A stretch of DNA of 64,000 nucleotides, taken from assembly GCA_944990035.1 (NCBI GenBank), contig CALYLX010000103.1:62001-126000 (forward strand). The letters run 5' to 3'. The translations under genes and the position numbers were made by a program. How positions within the stretch are numbered: the stretch's first letter is position 1; every line of letters begins with the position of its first letter. This DNA comes from Clitopilus passeckerianus (taxonomy: Eukaryota; Basidiomycota; Agaricomycetes; Agaricales; Entolomataceae). This document shows, piece after piece, positions 12,109-23,694 of this stretch. The notes beneath the pieces are model-generated. The model was not told where the DNA came from, made no database searches, and saw only the letters and a list, made by a program, of their open reading frames with translations.

Positions 12109-13094
12109 TCACTGGTCTTCTAGGCCAACAGAAGAGATGTATTTCTCAATGTTTTCTGCTGCCGTGCCAGTCCAAGGTGTGCCTTCCACCACACAGGCCT
12201 TCCACGATGGGCTAGCACGCGTTGCTGCAAGGATATCGGTAATGACATTTTCAGTAAGGGCAGCTGTGCGTCTGCTTTGAGAAGTGGAGCCTGAGGCCGT
12301 GATGGTTGGCATACGCTGCAATTGGTGCTGAGAGGCGTGACTTCCGTCGACATTGCTTGATGGGTGTTTCCGGTTGAAACTGACAGAGTCTGCATTGCTA
12401 TCGAGTACTCCATCCGACAGTATCCAATCTTGAAAAGGCAAATCATCTGGTAGATCGGGATCGATTGGTTGAAAGGGGTGGTATCCGCGGACGCGCAGCT
12501 CGTGGAGGATGAATAGGGAAGGGAAGGTAGAGTAGCGGTGTTTGAGGTCAAGGGCGACAGCTTTGCCATGGAATTGCTGATATCCAGGTATACCAGCGTA
12601 ATTGACAAAGACGAACTTACCTGGCTATTCACTGTCGGTGACTCGGCCCTGGAAGATACAGACATCAACTTACCCCGGGAAAATAGCGTATAAAGTACGC
12701 TCGATTGTCGAACCCATTATGATGAGTTCCACACATTAAAATTCCGTCACGCGGTTCATGTTTTGGCTCTTTTTTAGCCTGTTGGGGGATCCATCCTCGC
12801 GCCTTGAGTTCGTTCCACTACTTTTTACTTTAGTCAGAAGAGGCTTAGAGGTGTTATTCTACTCACATATCGGTTCTCCCCTTGCCCTATGATATGGCAA
12901 TGCTGAAGGCCGTCGGCATCGTCATGTCCACACACAATGCAGCGAGGCTTCCCAAGAAATGTGTCTCGATCATCTATGCCAGTATTGAAGGCGGTGGTCG
13001 TAGAGATGGCCGAGATATCGCGTTCCGCCCAACCATATCCAGCAGGGGGACCGCTTGGATCAAGGGGTAGCTGGAATGTGAATAGGGCTGGCAT
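12109..13094 (-). CDS. HNH nuclease-domain protein
   Basis: A 295-residue protein with a zinc-finger-like HNH (His-Me finger) fold. I join exons 13094-12867, 12817-12674 and 12624-12109; all three joins keep the frame. The N-terminus (MPALFTFQLPLDPSGPPAGY) leads to the first Cys pair and catalytic-type His (CIVCG, LQHCHII). Next comes the spacer GWIPPQAKKEP and then the second metal site GILMCGTHHNGFDNRAYFIR, followed by a conserved tail (FHGKAVALDLKHRY, LFILHELRVRGYHPF). This layout matches a widespread but uncharacterised family of HNH-domain proteins in Agaricomycetes. Whether it cuts DNA is unknown. The C-terminal 80 residues are Ser/Thr-rich and low in conservation. It is divergent from hydrolase A, with 378 bp between the starts. 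A decayed 72-bp piece of the same gene lies at 15847. Confidence 0.8.
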
Positions 13095-13472
13095 GGCGGT
13101 GAGAATCTGAGATGTGGATTGTCACTATTGTGGTCTCCTCCAAATCGCTCACGTTCTGATATCGTCACGTGACCAACACTCTGGACCTCCGGGGACCGAC
13201 AGTGGGAGTACTCCCTCAGAGTCAGCTGGCGGGCCATTCCAAATAACACGTCAACAAACCTTTCCAATCCCGTCATCGTTTGTCGCTGTGGTGCTGATGA
13301 CAGAGTCGTGAGTGCATGAGCGCTGAGCAGACTGTTCCGCACATGTCGGCGAATGCGATAGCTAACGACCGCAGCACCATGCAGGCACTCGGTAAGCTCA
13401 TAGTGCAGATATTGATACTTGATACTCAGTGTTCCTGTGATTCCTTAGTTGATAATCCTCCTTGCGAGTGCC
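13095..13472. promoter_or_regulatory. Divergent promoter of HNH gene and hydrolase A
   Basis: A 378-bp region between two divergent starts. The part next to hydrolase A resembles the upstream region of hydrolase B: both have a CGGCGAA word, then GGT(A/G)AGCTCATAGT, then TTGAT(A/C)ATCCTC before the ATG. Homology therefore extends about 130 bp into the promoter, meaning these paralogues were copied with control DNA. No clear TATA box is visible for hydrolase A. Confidence 0.5.
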
Positions 13473-15531
13473 ATGAGATCCCTGTCCTGTGCCGTCTTTT
13501 TCCTCATTCATGCCGCCATTGCATCCACCCAGCTCGAGCCTATACTTGACTCATCGACGGAGGCTTTTGTCAAGAACGTTCTGGGGCAATGGAAGTCCCC
13601 CGCGGGAATTGCTGTTGCCGTAGTCAGACAGGATGCCACCTCTGAGACAGGCTGGTATGTCGAGACTACGGGATACGGCTTTGCGAAGTTGGATGGGAGC
13701 AAAAATGTGACAGGGAACACACTCTTCAGCATTGCGTCGAATTCAAAGGCATGTCTTATCTTCTCCGAACACTCGATAGATCTGCAAGTTCTAATATCCT
13801 CCGTTTTTGCTAGCTTTTCACTGCCATCGCAACAGGTCTCCTCATTCATGATTCCCGTGTTTCTCCGCCCCTTCAATGGACTTCAAAGATGAGGGAAGTG
13901 CTTCCAGGATGGGGACTGGTAGACGAGGTTGCCAGCAAGGAAGCAACTGTCCAAGATCTCTTGAGCCACAGGACCGGCGTACCGAGACACGACGCTGCTA
14001 TTCGTAGGGGCGACACGGACGCGGATATTGTATGTTTTCTGCTAACTAGAACACTTCTCTCAAAAACCAACCCATTATGCTATAGCTTCAAAAACTTCGC
14101 AACCTCAGGCCTTCAGCGCCGTTCCGGGATACTTGGCAATACAACAACATCATGTACAAGGCCATAGCTGCACTCGTTCCGACACTCCTCCCTTCCCATC
14201 AGCCTTTCGCTCGCTATGTCAAAGAGAATGTTTTTGACAAGCTGGGTCTGAACAGCACCACCTATGCCTACGACATTGCAAATAGGACAGGCGAACTAGC
14301 TGATCCCATTGGCCGAGACCCCGCGGGAGGAAAAGTCACGCCTCGTACTTTATCATACTGGCTTCCAGATTGCGGAGAAGACGGATCTAATGACGCCGGA
14401 GACGGAGGCGTGATTAGCTCTGCTGCTGATCTTGCGAGATGGCTTCAAGTCTTGCTTCTCAATGGGGTCAACCCAGAGACGAATGAGAGCGTTATTCCGG
14501 CCGATGTAGTGCAGAAACTGGCGACAGGCGTTAGTGTCAGGTATGGTGCTGCGACTTTCCCTGAGATGAGCCCTACAGTATATGGGGCAGGGCAGGAGAG
14601 GGGGAGTTATCGAGGACAAGGTACGTACGGTGTTTGACCAACTCCTCCCGGATTCGAGAAGCTGACTTCCAGAACTCTTTCAGAATTCATCGAACATGGC
14701 GGGACAAACCCTGGCTACATTAGCATCATCGCTCGATACCCCAATTCAAACTACGGAATTGCTGTGCTTTCAAACGACAACGAGTTTGGGGGAGTTCTTG
14801 TTCGGATCGTACAATATTACCTAACAGATAGGCTTTTTGGACTTGACCAGGTCGATTGGAATTCCCGCTACCAAGCAATCTACCTTCCACCCGGCCACAA
14901 GCCTTCGCCTCGGCCTGCGAACGCAACCTTTCCTTCCGGAGACATCCAGGGCGTGGAAGGAATGTATAATAATGATGGATATGGCAAGACGGAGTTCTGT
15001 TATGTCACTCCCTCCACGTCCTCAAGCATGTTTACTGGTGCCTCAACATCATGCAATGCACTAAGGGCGAGTATCTCAACTCTCCTTCCTGGTATTGTGA
15101 CGCCGGATATACCCACCTTTGTTGCCTCATGGAACGCGACCTCCCTTTCGCACATTGTTCTCAAGCATTTCGATGGTGATTTATTCAATCTTTCCGTCAT
15201 TCAAGTCCAGGTCCGTACCTCCCATTTATCACATCGGTGCTCTTGTTGATGGGAAATGCTTGGCAATTTATAGCCAACAGGGATTTCATCCAACCCTTAT
15301 TGGGCGCAAGACTTGGGTATTTCTGCTCTGGCGCAGGTCGATGGTGACTTGGAAGGAATCGCATTCACTGGAGGCATATGGGGTGCTGGTGGAGGGGTAC
15401 GAAGCCCTTCTGGCAACACGGCGAAGGAGAGGGCTGAGGTTTGGTTCGCAAGGATAAGGAATAACGGGCGAAACGCGCAGCAGCAAAAGCAAAGTGTATT
15501 CGTGAATGAAATTCCGAACATGGGGGGCTGA
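13473..15531 (+). CDS. Secreted beta-lactamase-like serine hydrolase A
   Basis: Member of the serine beta-lactamase/transpeptidase-like superfamily (class C/esterase EstB type), probably an extracellular esterase, peptidase or amidase rather than an antibiotic-resistance enzyme. The signal peptide MRSLSCAVFFLIHAAIAS is followed by the catalytic SxxK (Ser89-Asn-Ser-Lys92), with an intron right after it. Further conserved parts are LLSHRTGVPRHD, the Tyr-Asn-Asn of WQYNNIMYK as the YxN motif, and GQERGSYRG. The third motif reads EHGGTNPGY, where the paralogues have EHTG or EHSG. N-glycosylation-type sequons are frequent. The C-terminal domain ends in AEVWFARIRNNGRN, followed by a unique tail to the stop at 15531. 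About five introns; the frame is intact. Paralogues lie at 33136, 50599, 55979 (-) and 58333 (-). The substrate is unknown. Confidence 0.85.
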
Positions 15532-16271
15532 ATAACTATAATGTCATTTATTCCGTAGCCTAACCCCTAATCGATCCTAGCTCCATTCTATTTCCCTACG
15601 CTATCTTCCTCCGCGCCCCCCGCTCGGCACTGCGGTTCCTCTCAAGGTCCTCCCGGAAAAATTACGTCGCAGTGGCCCTCGCGGACTTGAACGTTGACTT
15701 ATCCGACGGTGACCATTGGATGCCTTCATCAGAGGTACCGGAAATGGCGCTACTTGGAGGCAGCGGGTGAAAGCAAGATACACAGGCTACGGAGGCTTAT
15801 CCAGAAATCAGAAGCTCCCACTTTGATAGTTCAAAATCTTGTATGTCTCAGCCCTGGAAGATACGGATATCAACATACATTGGGAAAGTAACGTATAAAA
15901 TACGCTCGATTATCGAACTCGGTATATCGAGTGGGACATACTACTGACAACACTTCCAATGTATCCAAATTGTTGTTATCCCATAGCAAAGTGGATCACG
16001 AAATCTGTCGCTACATGCCAAGCTATATCTCTATTGTTACTGTATCATGTCCTTGAATTCTGCTGGAGTAAGGAAACTAATGTTCTGCACAAATGGCGAC
16101 CTTCACTCCGTCCCGCATGACAACAGAAACATCCCATGCAGAGATGGCTTGAAAAGAATGGTGGAAAGCGTCTTTTTTCTCGGGGGATGTTGGAAAAGTA
16201 GCAGTTCCGCGCGTGTTTGAGGCTGAGTGCCTAATAGTAGGTTCCAGCCCTATTTGTCAGTTAGTCGCTCT
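15532..16271. other. Intergenic with HNH remnant
   Basis: Lies between hydrolase A and the NACHT gene, whose 3' ends face each other. Only the 72-bp HNH gene remnant is recognisable. The frames at 15601-15891 cross it without any coherent protein. Confidence 0.45.
15847..15918 (-). pseudogene. Decayed fragment of the HNH gene
   Basis: A 72-bp stretch aligns without gaps to 12642-12713 of the HNH gene, with about 11 mismatches by eye. It spans the end of exon 2 (coding for FDNRAYFIRYFP) and the start of the following intron. It has the same orientation as the intact gene but no flanking exons, so it cannot be functional. Seven of the 11 differences read as C-to-T or G-to-A if the intact gene is ancestral. 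Confidence 0.6.
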
Positions 16272-17375
16272 CTATATGGTGGCGAGGGTCTCTGTTGAAG
16301 GGCATACGCGAGTGCGCTGTATAGTGTCAAGAATGTCCCTGGCTCTGCGAAAGTTGCCCTGCGACCTGTTAACCAGTTGTGGGATGGCTTTATACCATGA
16401 CATCCACCCTTCTTCCCGTGGGTTCCGTTTCTCCAAGTCCAGAAAATGCGCTTCAAAGAAGCGTGTTATATCTCTGGTCTGGGCGATGGTGGATCCCAGA
16501 CCAATACGAGATGATAGTTCTCTCAAATGTTTTTGTTGATAATTCTCTGGAAGGTGAAGTCGGAACGTGCTGGTGATAAGGAAGCGAAGTTGGGAGCATT
16601 GGATCGCGACGAATGTTATTGCTTCTACGATTTCTGTCTGTAATCGTTCGGCGTCTTCGGCGTTCCGCCCTACTGTGCATCGGTCAAGGCCATCGATGAT
16701 GATTACACGGGGTGGAAGGTCCAATCTTCGCGCTCTCTTCCTGTCGGCTGCCAGCGTTAACGGGTTTGCTATAAGCTCGATGAGCTGTACTTTAAGAGAT
16801 CGATTGAGTAGATTCGGGTCCTTGGCGAACGCTTGCTCCATGTAAATGCTGGTTGAGGGTTCTAGGAGGCGTAATTGGGAAGCGATCGCCCTCGCAATGC
16901 ATTCGTCGTTGGTTCGGCCAGAGTGATGGGGTGAAAAACAGAATGTGCCGGCCAGCCTGTTTCCCTTATGAAGAGTATCCTCTAGCGTCCGTGCGAGAGC
17001 GGATTTGCCTGACCCTGAGGGGCCAGTTACCCAGAGGATCGGTCTAGGCTGCTTCTTGCCAACGGCCCATCGCTTCAAGAGAAAGTTGATTTCTGGGCGC
17101 GTCTCTGGATGGCATTTGGGTACGTGCCAGAGCTCTACTACTTCGTGGTACGGGTGGGTGGAAGCACCAAACGCCCTTTCCACTCTAGTCCGTGTACTCG
17201 CAGCTTTTGGGCTGGCATTCCCTTGGAGGACTTCCCGACACTGCTGAAATGTGCAATGTCGGTAAGAGTTTTTAACGCGCCGTTCATTATGAATCCTCTT
17301 CGCGGTCGTAAATTTCCCGCTAGATGCGGACACCGTGAAGTTCTTCGATTCCCCGAACATAGATACTGTAGTCAT
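16272..17375 (-). CDS. Stand-alone NACHT/STAND NTPase
   Basis: A 367-residue single-exon protein built around a NACHT-type P-loop NTPase, the switch domain of fungal NOD-like receptors used in self/non-self and stress responses. The N-terminus MTTVSMFGESKNFTVSAS resembles the 'sFFxgs+nFxI' leader of basidiomycete NLRs. The Walker A motif is VTGPSGSGKSALART, Walker B is VIIIDGLDRC, and a sensor-like segment LRFLITSTFR follows. It then stops in RARDILDTIQRTRV without the WD40, ankyrin or TPR repeats that normally follow. It could be a truncated receptor, a regulatory decoy, or a gene whose C-terminal exons were lost. The stop codon is clean and no downstream repeat-coding exon is visible between 16271 and hydrolase A. 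Confidence 0.8.
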   Translation of the reverse strand: MTTVSMFGESKNFTVSASSGKFTTAKRIHNERRVKNSYRHCTFQQCREVLQGNASPKAASTRTRVERAFGASTHPYHEVVELWHVPKCHPETRPEINFLLKRWAVGKKQPRPILWVTGPSGSGKSALARTLEDTLHKGNRLAGTFCFSPHHSGRTNDECIARAIASQLRLLEPSTSIYMEQAFAKDPNLLNRSLKVQLIELIANPLTLAADRKRARRLDLPPRVIIIDGLDRCTVGRNAEDAERLQTEIVEAITFVAIQCSQLRFLITSTFRLHLPENYQQKHLRELSSRIGLGSTIAQTRDITRFFEAHFLDLEKRNPREEGWMSWYKAIPQLVNRSQGNFRRARDILDTIQRTRVCPSTETLATI

Positions 17376-18398
17376 CTCTCAGAACTGTGAAGGATTGTGC
17401 GGTCTATCGGAGAGGAAGCGAGGCTACCAATTCACTAACAAAAGGTGTGCTTCCCGAGCCTCGTGCGGAGCTTTGTTTTCGTGTATTAGGAACAAAGGCA
17501 GCAGTTCTGGAACTTTCTGAGCGTCGGTGATAAAGTTGATAGACCGAATATGCGCTTTTCCACGACGCTTGCACCAACAGCAGAAGCTGGAGGGACGGGC
17601 TGCTGGTATCCGACCGTTCTTTCCAGGAAGTACAAACCGCTTACTTCCTGGGAATAGCGAAAACTCGGAATTCTACCAGCATCCGTTCCTCTTGATTCTT
17701 CTGTTGATGCAAGAGTCGACTTGAGGCCACGCATCAACCTTCAAGGCAGAGTCCATAGCTATGGAGAAAACCAGGGCTTGTTGAGAGTCAGGCGGTCTCT
17801 GCAAGAAGGTAGCGCAGTAGCAGCCGCGCTTTTCCAGAGCAGAAGAGGCTAAGTGCGGGCCAACATCGACAACTCGGAATATAACCGTGTATCTGGACGT
17901 TGCAACTGTCGAAGGGAACTCTGAAGACTTTGAGGGCCTGACATCTGGATCTGCTACTTGGTTCTAAGATGCTGTGCTTGGCTTGGCTGAAGAGGACTCC
18001 ATGAATTTGAACACACCCGATGTAGGCGCTCTGACGACGATACATGATCCTGCAGGAACTCGTGCGGAGTTGCCGAGTGGCCACTGTCTCCTAGGAAAGG
18101 AAGGATTAAGGTCTATGCCGTGGTGATAAAGCCTGAGGCCTGTCCAACGATTGTTGGCCACCACTACTGTGATGGCCGTTGGGATATAACCGATGTGAGA
18201 TACATAAGCCACCTGACCGATCGAAGCATGCGTTTATCTTCCTGACTCAGAGTGCGATCCGCCCAGTTCGAATCCTCGTTAAATGCGTCTTCCTCATCGC
18301 GGGGATCTTCGGTCTCGTAAGATAAGCTACGGAAGACTTATAAGCACCGTCATGGAGGGAGCGAACGATGAACTTGAGACGTCAACAGCAGCTGTACG
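17376..18398. other. Intergenic between NACHT and GMC genes
   Basis: About 1 kb forming the divergent upstream regions of the NACHT gene and the GMC oxidoreductase. Several short frames occur, but none shows a conserved motif, consistent splicing or a signal peptide. A TTCGAATCC word near 18268 resembles a tRNA B-box, but no foldable tRNA surrounds it. Confidence 0.4.
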
Positions 18399-20586
18399 AT
18401 GCCGCTTTACGCAGCTCCCACTGAATTACCAGCCAGAGCATACAATTTTGTCATTGTAGGAGGTATGGAACAAAAAGTTTTTGAAGGCTATAGCCATGCT
18501 GAAAAATATAGCAGGTGGAACGGGGGGCAACATAGTCGCCAGTCGCCTATCGGAGAACCCTGACTGGACTGTTCTCGTCATCGAAAGTGGACCCTCGTTC
18601 GTAGTTCTTTGTCTCCATGTTTCGTCCCACAAAATTGAACACCGGGCTGTTAACCACAGGAATGAAGGCATATTGGATGTAGAAGTACCCTGTTTCTACT
18701 ACTTCCTTCAGAAGACCGAATACGATTGGGATAACTCGACTATTCCTCAACCGGGGCTGAACGGAAGAAGCGTCAGTATCCCAAGGGGCCATCTCCTTGG
18801 AGGCTCCAGCTCGTTGAGTAAGGTCAAGGTTTACCTTATCGGCTCTCAATTATTGACACTCATGATGTAGATGGGATGCTCTACACCAGAGGCTCCTCGT
18901 CCGACTTCGACCGGTTTGCGAAACTGACCGGGGATGAAGGCTGGTCTTGGGAAAAACTCCAGCCTTTCATTCGTAAAGTCCGCTTCTCTGCTTCTCCTTC
19001 CCCTTCTGAGGCTTACAAAGTGATTGTATAGACAGAACGATGGGTTCCACCAGCGGACGATCACGACCCCACGGGCCAATACACTCCCTCCGTCCACAAT
19101 CATGACGGAACAGGCAAAGTCGCTGTCAGCCTGGCAGGTTATCCCCAAGGCATCGACTCTCGTATTATTCAAGCTACGAAGGAGTTGCCTGAAGAGTTCC
19201 CCTATAACCAGGACCATGCCTCAGGGAACCTCTTGGGCGTGGGCTACATGCAATACACAATTGAAGGAGGGAAGAGAAGCAGTTCCGCAACGGCGTACCT
19301 TTCTCCTGACGTGAGGGCTCGACCAAATCTACATATTCTAGTGGGCACCAGGGTTGCACGGGTACTGCCCACCTCGAAAGAAGATGGTTGCGACGACAAG
19401 GTATTCAGGACTGTCGAATTGGCTCAGGACGCTACTGGCCCAAGGTCAACGGTCATGGCTTCAAAAGAGGTTATCCTGTCAGCTGGAACGGTTGGCACCC
19501 CGCACATACTCCTTCATTCAGGGATTGGTCCTGCTGCAGAACTTTCTGCGGCTGGCGTTGAGCCAACATTTGACCTCCCCGACGTAGGGAAGAACTTGGT
19601 GGACCATCCGTCCATTGGAAACTCGTGGCTCGTCAACTCTACGGACACCTTGGAAAAGTGAGTCTCCTCTCATTCGACGAGGTCTGGTCCTAACTCAAGC
19701 GTACAGGTTCAAGGATGTCACACTTGTTGGAGAAGCGCTTCAGCAGTGGCAAGAATCAAAACAGGGACCGTTCGTTGTGAACGGTATCAGCCATGTCGGC
19801 TGGGGTCGACTACCGCCCGATTCTCCTGCATTCAAGGAATATGAAGACCCATCGGCAGGTCCAAACGCGCCTCATTTCGAGATGCTGATAGTTGTAGGTT
19901 TCCTCAATCACCTACCTATACAAATTCCTCTGCTCACATTGACCTTGCAGAATGGAGGGGTAAGGCCCGACCTCCCACAAGGGAACTACCTGGGAATTGT
20001 CACTCAGGTTGCCGCACCTCTGAGTCGTAAGTCACTCGCTTCACTTTGTCCTGCGTTCGTAACCGTCCTCGCTCCCTCTTACAGGCGGTGCATTATCTTT
20101 GACTTCCTCAGATCCCTTCATGCCGCCAGCCATTGATCCCGGCTACTTCACATCTCAGTATGACCTTCTTGCCATGCGTGAAGCCATCAAAGCCGCTCAG
20201 CGATTCGTGGCCGCCCCAACTTTCAAGGACTACGTCATCTCACCAGCTGGTGGGCTGGAGTCCGTCACGAACGACGAGGATTACGAGAAGTACATCAAAG
20301 ACCACGCTCACAGTGCTGACCATCTCGTGGGTACTTGCGCCATGTCTGCCTATGGGTCAAAGGCAGGTGTCGTGGATCCCGATTTGAGGGTGAAAGGAGT
20401 GCATGGATTGAGGGTAGTGGATGCTTCGGTGATGGTGAGTCTTGGCTGTTGCCGAAAACCCTGACACCTTAAATGACATATTCTTGGCTTTAGCCTTTCA
20501 TACCATCCGCTCATACAATGTTGCCGGTCTACGTTATTGCAGAAAGAGCTGCAGATTTGATTAGAAATAGCTGGAAAAATGCGTAG
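18399..20586 (+). CDS. GMC oxidoreductase, aryl-alcohol-oxidase-like
   Basis: FAD-dependent glucose-methanol-choline oxidoreductase. It oxidises an alcohol and reduces oxygen or a quinone; in wood and litter fungi such enzymes often supply peroxide. The start MPLYAAPTELPARAYNF leads to the dinucleotide site VIVGGGTGGN...SRL, split by an intron after GlyGly. Signature 1 is GGSSSLNGMLYTRGSSSDFD, also split. Signature 2 lies in VILSAGTVGTPHILLHSGIG. The C-terminal catalytic pair is the His of ADHLVGTCAM and the His of PFIPSAHTMLPVY, matching the His/His arrangement of aryl-alcohol oxidases. There are at least six introns. No signal peptide precedes the FAD domain at this start, so the enzyme is either intracellular or has an upstream exon I did not see. 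The stop is at 20584-20586. Confidence 0.87.
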
Positions 20587-21079
20587 GCTCGTTGTATGGT
20601 TGCTGCGATCTCCTCCGGCTGTACCTTGTATAGATAATCTCTGGAAAATGAATAAAACCGGACTCAAAACTTTCGATCAAGTAACCGAGCAATCCGACAC
20701 TCTGAGATTTGACTTTTACGGCCGACAGATTTCATGGAGGAATCAGGGCTAATTCAGGTGTTTCCTTGGTAGAGCGCTCTCCGGGACAATACGGAGACGA
20801 ACATGGGTTGAAACGAAGATAACAGACGTGATAAGGAGTCATATAAACGTAAACGGCGAACAGACGGTGGCCAGGGTGGGTTTAGACAGACTGCTTGAGC
20901 GACTTGTCCGGATCAGTTCGGCGAAAGAAGCGGACACAGCCACTTGACGTGAGGAAAAGTTTTCCAGTCATAAACTAATGACGCCTTCGACTCGAGGTTG
21001 TAGAGATAGCCCAATACATTACTCCCACCCCCCAAAATCCACTTCACCACCGTCAAAAGCGGCCTGCTAGTTGGACACC
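20587..21079. other. Intergenic, upstream of the NADH dehydrogenase
   Basis: 3' flank of the GMC gene and promoter of the NADH dehydrogenase. A box-A-like TTGGTAGAGCGC at about 20766 is followed by a possible stem TCTCCG...CGGAGA, but there is no acceptor stem or T-arm, so no tRNA is called. Nothing else recognised. Confidence 0.4.
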
Positions 21080-23694
21080 ATGTTGAATAGGCAAGGTTAG
21101 TCGTTCTGCAATTTGGTTTCGGCTATGGACCAACTGTTATGCATCTTCAGCACCTCGGATGTTGCGGGCATTGGCCCAGACCAGATCGACCTTGCCCCGG
21201 TCACATTCACATGTCAGCAGGGCTTCTGCCCAGACTATTCTAGCACGGAGGTCGTTGACCACACAGCAAGGACCGACTAGTGAACAATCCAGCACGTCTC
21301 CTGTATGTCGTCGCGTCTAATCAAACCAAGTTCACGTTCACCGGGGTCTAACTCATCGCTCTCTGGCAGGCTCCTGAACTTCCCGTGTACAAGGAGTCGA
21401 GATGGAAAAAGTTCCTACAATACCTTGGCTACTCGACTCTAGCTGTTGTGACTCTTGGTGGTGGATCCTTCTACTACGTCACTCAGCGCGAAAAGCACCC
21501 AGGTGTACAATTGCCCCCCGACAGTTCAAAGAAGACAGTCGTAATCCTCGGTAGTGGGTGGGGTGCGACGAGCTTGTTGAAGCACCTCGATACTTCGGAA
21601 TACAATGTGGTACGTTCCTTGCACTCTTTGCATCCTCGAGATTGCACCTTCCTAACACCACATCTATTCTTAGATCGTCATCAGCCCGAAGAACTTCTTC
21701 CTATTTACTCCACTACTGCCCAGCGTTGCGGTTGGAACGTTGAGCCCACGTTCAATCATCCAGCCTACCCGCTACATCACTCGTCACAAGGCTCGAGCGG
21801 TCACTGTCATCGAGGCAGATGCTCAGGCAGTTGATGTAAGTAACACAGCCAAAAGAAGCTTCCAATACTCTGACGCGCTGCCACCAGCCTGTTACCAAAA
21901 CCGTCACTTTCACCGGTAAGCGAACATCCTCACAATAACGTGCGTAGAACTTAAGGAGCAAATAGATACCTCTCCCGTCAAGGGTAGTGTGTCCAAGACT
22001 ACAATTCCCTACGATTACCTTGTCATGGCTGTTGGTGCGGAAGTGCAGACCTTCGGCATTCCGGGAGTCCAGGAACATGCCTGTTTCATGAAGGAACTCC
22101 ATGACGCTGAAAGGGTACGCCTCTCTACATCCATTCAAAACGAGTGCTTCCGATGCTAATGTGATATTGTTTTCATAGATGCAAAGCCGGTTCATGGACT
22201 GTGCGTATCTAATGGCACTACTAATGGGAAGTTTCTGTGATTCTAAATGATGGTTTGTGATAGGTGTCGAGTCCGCTGCGTTCCCGGGACAGTCCGATGA
22301 GGAGGTAGAGAGGTTGTTGCACATGGTACGCCGGTCTTTATCTGAGGTGATGGCGCCCTTCAACTCAACTCTGCGACAAGGTTGTCGTCGGCGGTGGCCC
22401 CACCGGTATCGAACTCAGGTAGGCCGTCACTTAGATTAGCTTTCTTATCTCTGACCAACCTGTGTACAGTGGCGAACTTCACGATTTCCTCGAGGTAAAT
22501 GACACCTTTCCCGGAGGCTTTAAACTCTCACCGAACTTTTCCTTAGGACGATCTCAAATCATGGTACCCCGAGCTCGCCGGAAAAGTCAAGATCACTCTC
22601 GTAGAGGCTCTCCCATCCGTGTTGCCAATGTTCAGCAAGCAGTTGATTGAATACACCGAATCGACGTTCAAGGAAAGCAAGATCAATATCATGACCAAGA
22701 CTATGGTCAAGCAGGTCAAAGAGGAGAGCGTTGTTCTCCAGCTCCCTGATAAATCCATGACCGAGCTGCCTTGCGGTATGGTCGTCTGGGCAGGTGTAAG
22801 TGCAGGCTTTAGCTTACGTTTCAGGATTCATACTGATAGATCTGTTATAGGGTAACAAAGGCCGCAAGGTCTCTGCAGACCTAATGGCTCAGCTTGGTGA
22901 ACACCAGAAGAATAGGCGTGGTATCACTGTCGATGGTTCGCATCTTCCCTTGTTCGTTCGCACAGGCCCTTGCTAACAAGACATACTTAGATCACCTACG
23001 CGTTGCCGGAACCGACGGCTCTATCTTTGCTATCGGTGACTGCACAGCGACGTCTTACGCTCCCACCGCACAGGTCGCCTCTCAGCAAGGTGCCTACCTT
23101 GCTCGCGTCTTCGCCCAAATGGCCAAGAAGAACACTCTCGATGCTAAGTTGGCAGAGCTCGAGGCTAAGCAGACCGTTGACGTTGGTGATGCTGAGGAGA
23201 AGAAGCAAATTGCGACCGAACTCGACACCGCGCAGAAGAGCATGGCCAAGGTCAAGCTTAGGCCCTTCCATTACTCGCACCAAGGCTCGTTGGCGTACGT
23301 ATCCGCTCCTTTTCGGGTTTCATTTGTTGTCAAGATACTCATGTTGTTGCTCCCCTACAGATACATTGGATCCGAGAAGGCAATCGCTGACTTGCCTTTC
23401 ATGAACGGCAACGTAAGACTCCTTCCCTTGTCATATTTTGGAAAGAACGACGGTGGCTCATGCTCGGTGTTCTGTTGTTCCAGGTTGCCACTGGAGGTGT
23501 CGCTACGTTCCTTTTCTGGCGCAGTGCATACCTCAGCACTTTGTTCTCCCTCCGCAATCGTACACTCGTTGCGACGGATTGGCTCAAGGTTAAAGTGTTC
23601 GGCCGGTGAGTATTTGTTTTCCGTTGTTTCCTTTCCTCCAAATTGTGTGGAGCAGTTGCTGACATCGACGTGCAGGGATGTCTCCAGAGATTGA
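21080..23694 (+). CDS. Mitochondrial alternative NADH:ubiquinone oxidoreductase (NDH-2)
   Basis: Rotenone-insensitive, non-proton-pumping type II NADH dehydrogenase that passes electrons from NADH to ubiquinone at the inner mitochondrial membrane. The N-terminus ([20 protein letters not shown]) is Arg/Ser-rich with no acids, as in a mitochondrial presequence. A hydrophobic segment ([17 protein letters not shown]) then suggests a membrane anchor, favouring the external NDE form. The FAD site is [17 protein letters not shown]. The NADH site [19 protein letters not shown] is split by introns. The second flavin motif is [11 protein letters not shown], followed by [15 protein letters not shown]. 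The quinone/membrane-binding C-terminus contains [17 protein letters not shown] and [20 protein letters not shown]. About 11 introns are needed; all joins I checked stay in frame. No EF-hand insert was seen. Confidence 0.9.

Noticed and set aside
18255..18285. tRNA-like B-box TTCGAATCC
   Set aside because: No acceptor, D- or anticodon arms can be drawn around it on either strand.
20755..20830. Box-A-like TTGGTAGAGCGC followed by a short stem
   Set aside because: No T-arm or acceptor stem, and the D-stem does not pair; coincidental or too decayed to call.
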